Source: Sipunculus nudus (lineage: Eukaryota > Annelida > Sipuncula > Golfingiida > Sipunculidae). From it: a stretch of DNA of 64,000 nucleotides. The stretch's first letter is position 1, and each line of letters starts with the position of its first letter. The position numbers and the translations under genes are program-made. Below, piece after piece: positions 61,839-64,000 of this stretch. The notes under the pieces are model-generated. The model made no database searches. It saw only the letters and a program-made list of their open reading frames with translations, and was not told the origin of the DNA. The stretch spans positions 21,466,400 to 21,530,399 of the forward strand of contig CM049322.1 in the NCBI GenBank assembly GCA_026874595.1, in the 5' to 3' direction.

Positions 61839-63631
61839 GTCCGTACCTGGTCCGTAAAGCTTCAGCTACCGCAGAAAAATTTGGACAAAACTTCCTGCCT
61901 TATCCAACCATACCAAGAAAACGCATTATTTGCTTTTTGTTTTCTGGTCTAGGAAATGCAGAAATAGCACTTACTTTAGTATCATCAGGTTTTACTTGAC
62001 CCTGCCCTAAAATATGACCGAAAAATGCTTCTTGAGCAAGACAAAACTCAGGGTTGACTAAGTTGACGGTCAGACGTGCTTCGCTGAGTCTTTGGGAGAG
62101 GTCCGAAGAATTTGCAGATGTTTCTCCCAGGTGTCGCTGTACACGATATGGTCATCAATATATGCGTCGCAGCCCTAAATGTCCTTGACAACCATATGGA
62201 TGAGGCACTGGAACATGGCTGGCGAGTTTTTTTTATGCCAAACGGCATAACTTTATACTGGTACAGTCCTTGCGGCGTCACAAATGCGGACATTTCTTTC
62301 ACTCGTTCTACCAGCGAAACTTGCCAGAATCCTTTTAAGCAAGTCAAACTTGGAGACATATCTGGAGCTACCGACCTTATCAATACAATCATCGATCCTC
62401 GGAATCGGGAACGTGTCGGTCTTGTTGACAGAGTTCAGTTTTCGATAATAATGTGCACATACGGTAACTTCCATTAGGTTTTGGCACAAGATTGCATGGT
62501 GAACTCCAAGTACTGTTACTAGGTTCAACAAAATCATATTCCAACAAATATTGAACCTCATCTTGTAGATACTTTTGCTTTTCTGGATTCAGTCTATAAG
62601 GATGCTGCTTGGCTGCGCTTGCCTCGCCAACACCGACGTCATGGCACAATATGTTAGCTCGCGTTGGAATGTCACTTAACAAATGTTCATATATCTGCAG
62701 CAGGTTCTTGAGGTTTTGTTGTTGTTGTGCGATAAGGTGTGACAGTATGAGCATCCAGGTTGTTAAGCACGTCTGAGTTCTTTATTAGTACTGTTCCACA
62801 CTGAATGTCTACATCACACTTACAATCAGTATCTACTTTAACTGGGTTAGGGTCAGTTTTTACACAATTAACAGCAGAAAAATTATGTACAACATCTGAT
62901 GTGCTATTTCTGTGATAATATGGTTTTCAACATGTTAACATGGCACAGCTGTTTTATATTCTTACGCCTTTCTGGTGTTAACAGTATGTAATTTAAACCA
63001 CTGACTTTCTTGTCAACAATGTAAAGACCAAAATACCTAGCTTGCAGAGGTCTGCCAGGGATAGGTAGTAAGGCAAGGACCAGGCTCAAACGTCTTACTT
63101 ACAGTGTGCTTGTCATACTTTGTTTTCATTTTACTTTGTGCAGATTTTAGATTAGACTTTGCAATATCACAAGCATTGTGTAGTGTAGTGCGAATGTCTG
63201 AGACATACAGCAATAAACTAAGAGAATCAGGATTTTCACACAAGAGTTTCTCTTTTAGCAGTTTTTTAATGGATGTTCAGCTCGAGGTCCATGTCCGAAA
63301 ACCAGTTTAGAGGGACTGAAACCCAAGGACTCTTGAAAGGATTCTCTGACGGCAAACAAAAATAGGTGGATTCCTTCATTCCAGTCTTTCTGTGTGTCAT
63401 AACGATAGGTTCTAATCATGTTTTTAATGTCTGGTGAGAACCCTCGAGGGCGCCCTGACTCTCAGGAAGGTTTGCCGAAGAGCTGTACTTTTTTATATCT
63501 AGTTCAAGCATAACTTGATGGAATAAGCCAATCATAAAATTAAATCCTTGGTCAGACTGGACGGATTTTGGTAATCCAAAAGTTGTGAAAAACTTGGTCA
63601 GAGCCTTAACAATACTTGGGCGTTAATTATT
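61740..63631 (-). pseudogene. Ty3/gypsy (Gmr1-like) pol remnant: integrase then reverse transcriptase
   Basis: Read on the minus strand from 63631. Integrase core end: FFTTFGLPKSVQSDQGFNF, SQGALEGSHQTLK, DWNEGIHLFLFAVRES and SLGFSPSKLVFGH (about 63630-63280). Integrase C-terminus: LQARYFGLYIVDKKVS ... TPERRKNIKQLCHVNMLK (about 63045-62925). Linker, then RT: PYRLNPEKQKYLQDEV, SNSTWSSPCNLVPKPNGS, PIPRIDDCID, SKFDLLK, SAFVTPQGLYQYKVMPFG, AYIDD (about 62165) and FLGMVG, ending FVWKYVEQ near 61780. Several frameshifts and stops occur. The integrase Asp (SDQG) and Glu (GALEG) and the RT YIDD survive. Integrase before RT is the gene order of Gmr1-type gypsy elements. Confidence 0.85.
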
Positions 63632-64000
63632 AGGGCCCCGCTTGACAAGCGGGTGCCCTATAGTGATCACCGTGTCAGTCCGTCCTTCCGTCCATCCGTC
63701 CTTCCGTCTTTCCGTCAGTGACACTTTGTTTCACGCGTGATAACTCAGCATCAACATACTGCAGCTTTCCCAAATTAACAGGGTTGATTGGTACCTATGA
63801 GGGCTCCAGACCTATCGAATCACAGACTTGTCGGAATTCCAATATGGCCGCCACATCCTAATCGCTGATTTTTCGTCCACGCGCGATAACTCAACAACAA
63901 CATACTGCAGCTTTCCCAAATTCACAGGGTTGATTGGTATCTATGAGGACTCCAGACCTATCAAATTACAGACTTGTCGGAATTCCAATATGGCCGCCAC
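63632..64000 (+). mobile_element. GGGCCCCGC-type element, 5' part, Helitron-like
   Basis: The 5' hairpin AGGGC-CCCGCTTG-A-CAAGCGGG-TG-CCCT (63632-63659) is followed by GTGATCACCGTG and (GTCC)n. Tandem units of about 148 bp ('cgcgtgataactcagca' at about 63735, 'cgcgcgataactcaaca' at about 63881) carry 'ggttgattggtacctatgagg', 'ctccagacctat' and 'aattccaatatggccgccac'. It runs off the window end. A decayed relative is at 4756-5640. The element starts exactly where the gypsy integrase remnant stops. Confidence 0.7.

Noticed and set aside
62112-62477. Plus-strand 121-codon open frame
   Set aside because: It is antisense to the gypsy reverse transcriptase and has no own signature.

Overview
The window is animal genomic DNA: AT-rich, with GT-AG introns and many kinds of transposable-element debris. 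I see no sign of a bacterial or viral genome. The repeat style, with (GTCC)n-bearing tandem-repeat elements, C-rich MITEs and long introns, looks most like a marine invertebrate, probably a mollusc such as a bivalve. That assignment is an impression, not a proof.

Almost the whole window appears to be one large plus-strand gene for a modular extracellular protein, about 2.5 kb of coding exons spread over about 59 kb. I could join 17 candidate exons (1539 to 60855) by splice sites and codon phase. In order they encode a fucolectin (FTP/tachylectin-4 type) domain (1539-1754, 2442-2660), a P-type trefoil domain (8451-8600), a first discoidin F5/8 type C domain (10001-10229, 13561-13666, 16796-16934), and a second one split at the same places (18240-18438, 24053-24161, 27539-27683). 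Then come two tiny linker exons (31394-31414, 39449-39478), two Link-like cysteine exons (39748-40038, 43025-43348; the second has an Asp/Tyr-rich insert), another micro-exon (49675-49701), and three exons resembling the VPS62-type beta-prism fold (55205-55327, 55830-55970, 60582-60855). All domain boundaries are in phase 1; only the introns inside the discoidin domains are in phases 2 and 0. The start codon and signal-peptide exon are not found, and the 3' end is uncertain. A secreted, glycan-binding protein (lectin, mucosal or matrix) is the natural reading.

The introns hold mobile DNA. The most striking are several sequence-unrelated families of non-autonomous elements built alike: a 5' hairpin, a (GTCC)n stretch, a core of 145-300 bp tandem units, and in several copies a 3' hairpin followed by CTAG and T. 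These look like Helitron/Helentron-derived elements (13711-14597, 28134-28900, 45997-49368, 56192-57144, 59292-59826, 63632-64000 and others). One of them, near 57465-59060, contains a decayed second copy of a host-gene exon end and also an inserted LTR. Other elements are a 5'-truncated LINE nested in a repeat element (34545-36831), a LINE 3' fragment (851-1060), a BED-finger hAT relic (3005-3850), C-rich MITEs, tRNA-like SINE pieces, LTR-like segments (about 25140-26030 and 57606-58307) and a decayed minus-strand Ty3/gypsy pol (61740-63631) whose integrase lies upstream of its reverse transcriptase, as in Gmr1-like elements.

Protein homology statements come from motif reading by eye; no search was run.
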